Shown here piece by piece: positions 5,432 to 6,181 of a stretch of DNA of 6,181 nucleotides; the first letter of the stretch is position 1; every line of letters begins with the position of its first letter. The position numbers were made by a program, and so were the translations under genes. Source of the stretch: Clostridia bacterium (GTDB lineage Bacteria; Bacillota_A; Clostridia; Peptostreptococcales; JAAYPU01). The notes under the pieces were generated by a model. It was not told the DNA's origin, did not search any database, and saw nothing but the letters and a program-made list of their open reading frames with translations. The stretch covers positions 1-6,181 of the forward strand of contig JAKSCF010000506.1 of NCBI GenBank assembly GCA_022360735.1. The letters run 5' to 3'.

Positions 5432-6181
5432 CTAATCCTTCCAAAGGTTGTTTGCTGCATATTTCAAAATAACATTGCAGCAATGATCGCAATAACCATT
5501 CTTTTTAAGTTCCTCAACCATTGCATTAAATTTCTTGTTTTGCTCTTTATCTCTGACTTTACTTAACGTAATGACTCTACTCAATTCTTTAACAGATGCT
5601 GTTAACTTTTTATCAATGGCTTCTTTTAAAGGTTGATAACACGTATAATCTATCTTGCCTCCATTTCGCATCGTATAAAGCATATATGCCGTAACATCTT
5701 GCCTAAATCCCTTTGCTGATGATGAAGTAATGCCTATTTGTTCTTCTATAGAACGCAGGAATTTTTCATCGGCCTCCAATTCTTCTCCTGTATTGGCATC
5801 TTTAATTTTAACTTTGTTAACAAAAGCTTCTGCATGATCTAAGTAGTTATTAAACAAATCCTCTGCTTGTTCTTTATATCCATGAATAAATGCCTTAGAA
5901 ACTTCCTCTTCCAATAACTTATGATATTCTTTTTTGATGGTATCTTGTAAAAAGTTTAAATATTGTTTCTTTTCATCATCTGTTATGGCTAATTCTTTAA
6001 CCGAATTGATTAACGTTTCAAGTACTATTATTGGATTAATACATTTATGTTCGGATTCTGCCATTGCAATATCTAAAGTTTTCATGATAAATCTTGTGGA
6101 TATCCCCTTCATGCCTTCTCCCTGTGCTTGTTCTTTAAGTTCCAAAATATCTACTTTCTTTGTTGAACCATTTTCTACTAT
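5432..6181 (-). CDS. prkA: PrkA family AAA+/serine kinase-like protein (partial, C-terminal 249 residues)
   Basis: C-terminal part of a PrkA (YeaG) protein. The frame stays open past the right edge, with IVENGSTKKVDILEL preceding the first internal methionine-rich stretch, and stops at TAG 5434-5432. Full-length PrkA is about 630-640 residues, so the AAA+ ATPase domain with Walker motifs lies outside the window. Family features visible include MKGISTRFIMKTLD, FRQDVTAYML, the conserved MRNGGKIDY, SVKELSRVITLSKVRDKEQ and the terminal YCDHCC...YAANNLWKD. These belong to the kinase-like C-terminal domain and its tail. PrkA was described as a serine kinase and later, in B. subtilis, as having ATP-dependent protease activity; it promotes sporulation there, and the homologue YeaG acts in stress and starvation in E. 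coli. It is followed by yhbH and spoVR, its usual companions. Confidence 0.95.
   Translation of the reverse strand: MVENGSTKKVDILELKEQAQGEGMKGISTRFIMKTLDIAMAESEHKCINPIIVLETLINSVKELAITDDEKKQYLNFLQDTIKKEYHKLLEEEVSKAFIHGYKEQAEDLFNNYLDHAEAFVNKVKIKDANTGEELEADEKFLRSIEEQIGITSSSAKGFRQDVTAYMLYTMRNGGKIDYTCYQPLKEAIDKKLTASVKELSRVITLSKVRDKEQNKKFNAMVEELKKNGYCDHCCNVILKYAANNLWKD

Noticed and set aside
5185..5472. Plus-strand 95-codon frame across the prkA-yhbH gap
   Set aside because: Overlaps the ends of both minus-strand genes, with no homology or start signals.

Overview
The window is AT-rich (roughly one third G+C by eye). All genes are on the minus strand, with Shine-Dalgarno sequences of the AGGAG type. 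An Rnf complex next to a prkA-yhbH-spoVR cluster points to an anaerobic, probably endospore-forming member of the Clostridia. No tRNA, rRNA, CRISPR array, insertion sequence or phage gene was seen.

Reading in the direction of transcription (right to left), the right half (6181 to 2745) holds three genes in series. These are the last 249 residues of prkA (AAA+/kinase-like protein), a complete yhbH (DUF444 protein with an intact MIDAS motif in a von Willebrand A-like domain) and a complete spoVR. This trio is a widely conserved stress/sporulation module whose biochemistry is poorly understood. yhbH and spoVR are only 10 nt apart. The 109-nt gap between prkA and yhbH contains a hairpin with an imperfect U-rich tail that may reduce read-through from the first gene to the next two.

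The middle (1933-2744) is an 812-nt non-coding stretch. It must contain the 3' end of the spoVR transcript and the promoter(s) of the next operon. The best promoter match is TTGATA-N17-TATTAT. It would start an RNA whose first folded element is a perfect 15-bp stem-loop about 400 nt ahead of rnfC. Two weaker promoters lie closer to rnfC. No recognised riboswitch was identified.

The left part (1932 to 1) is the start of an rnf operon: complete rnfC, then rnfD cut off by the window edge after 196 residues. The Rnf complex is a membrane ferredoxin:NAD+ oxidoreductase that couples electron transfer to Na+ or H+ export. RnfC is the NADH-side subunit with two 4Fe-4S motifs and RnfD is the membrane subunit with covalently bound FMN. 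The remaining subunits (usually G, E, A, B) would lie beyond position 1.

The genes are recognisable members of known families. The unexplained material is mainly the rnf leader and the hairpins beside the prkA-yhbH-spoVR genes.
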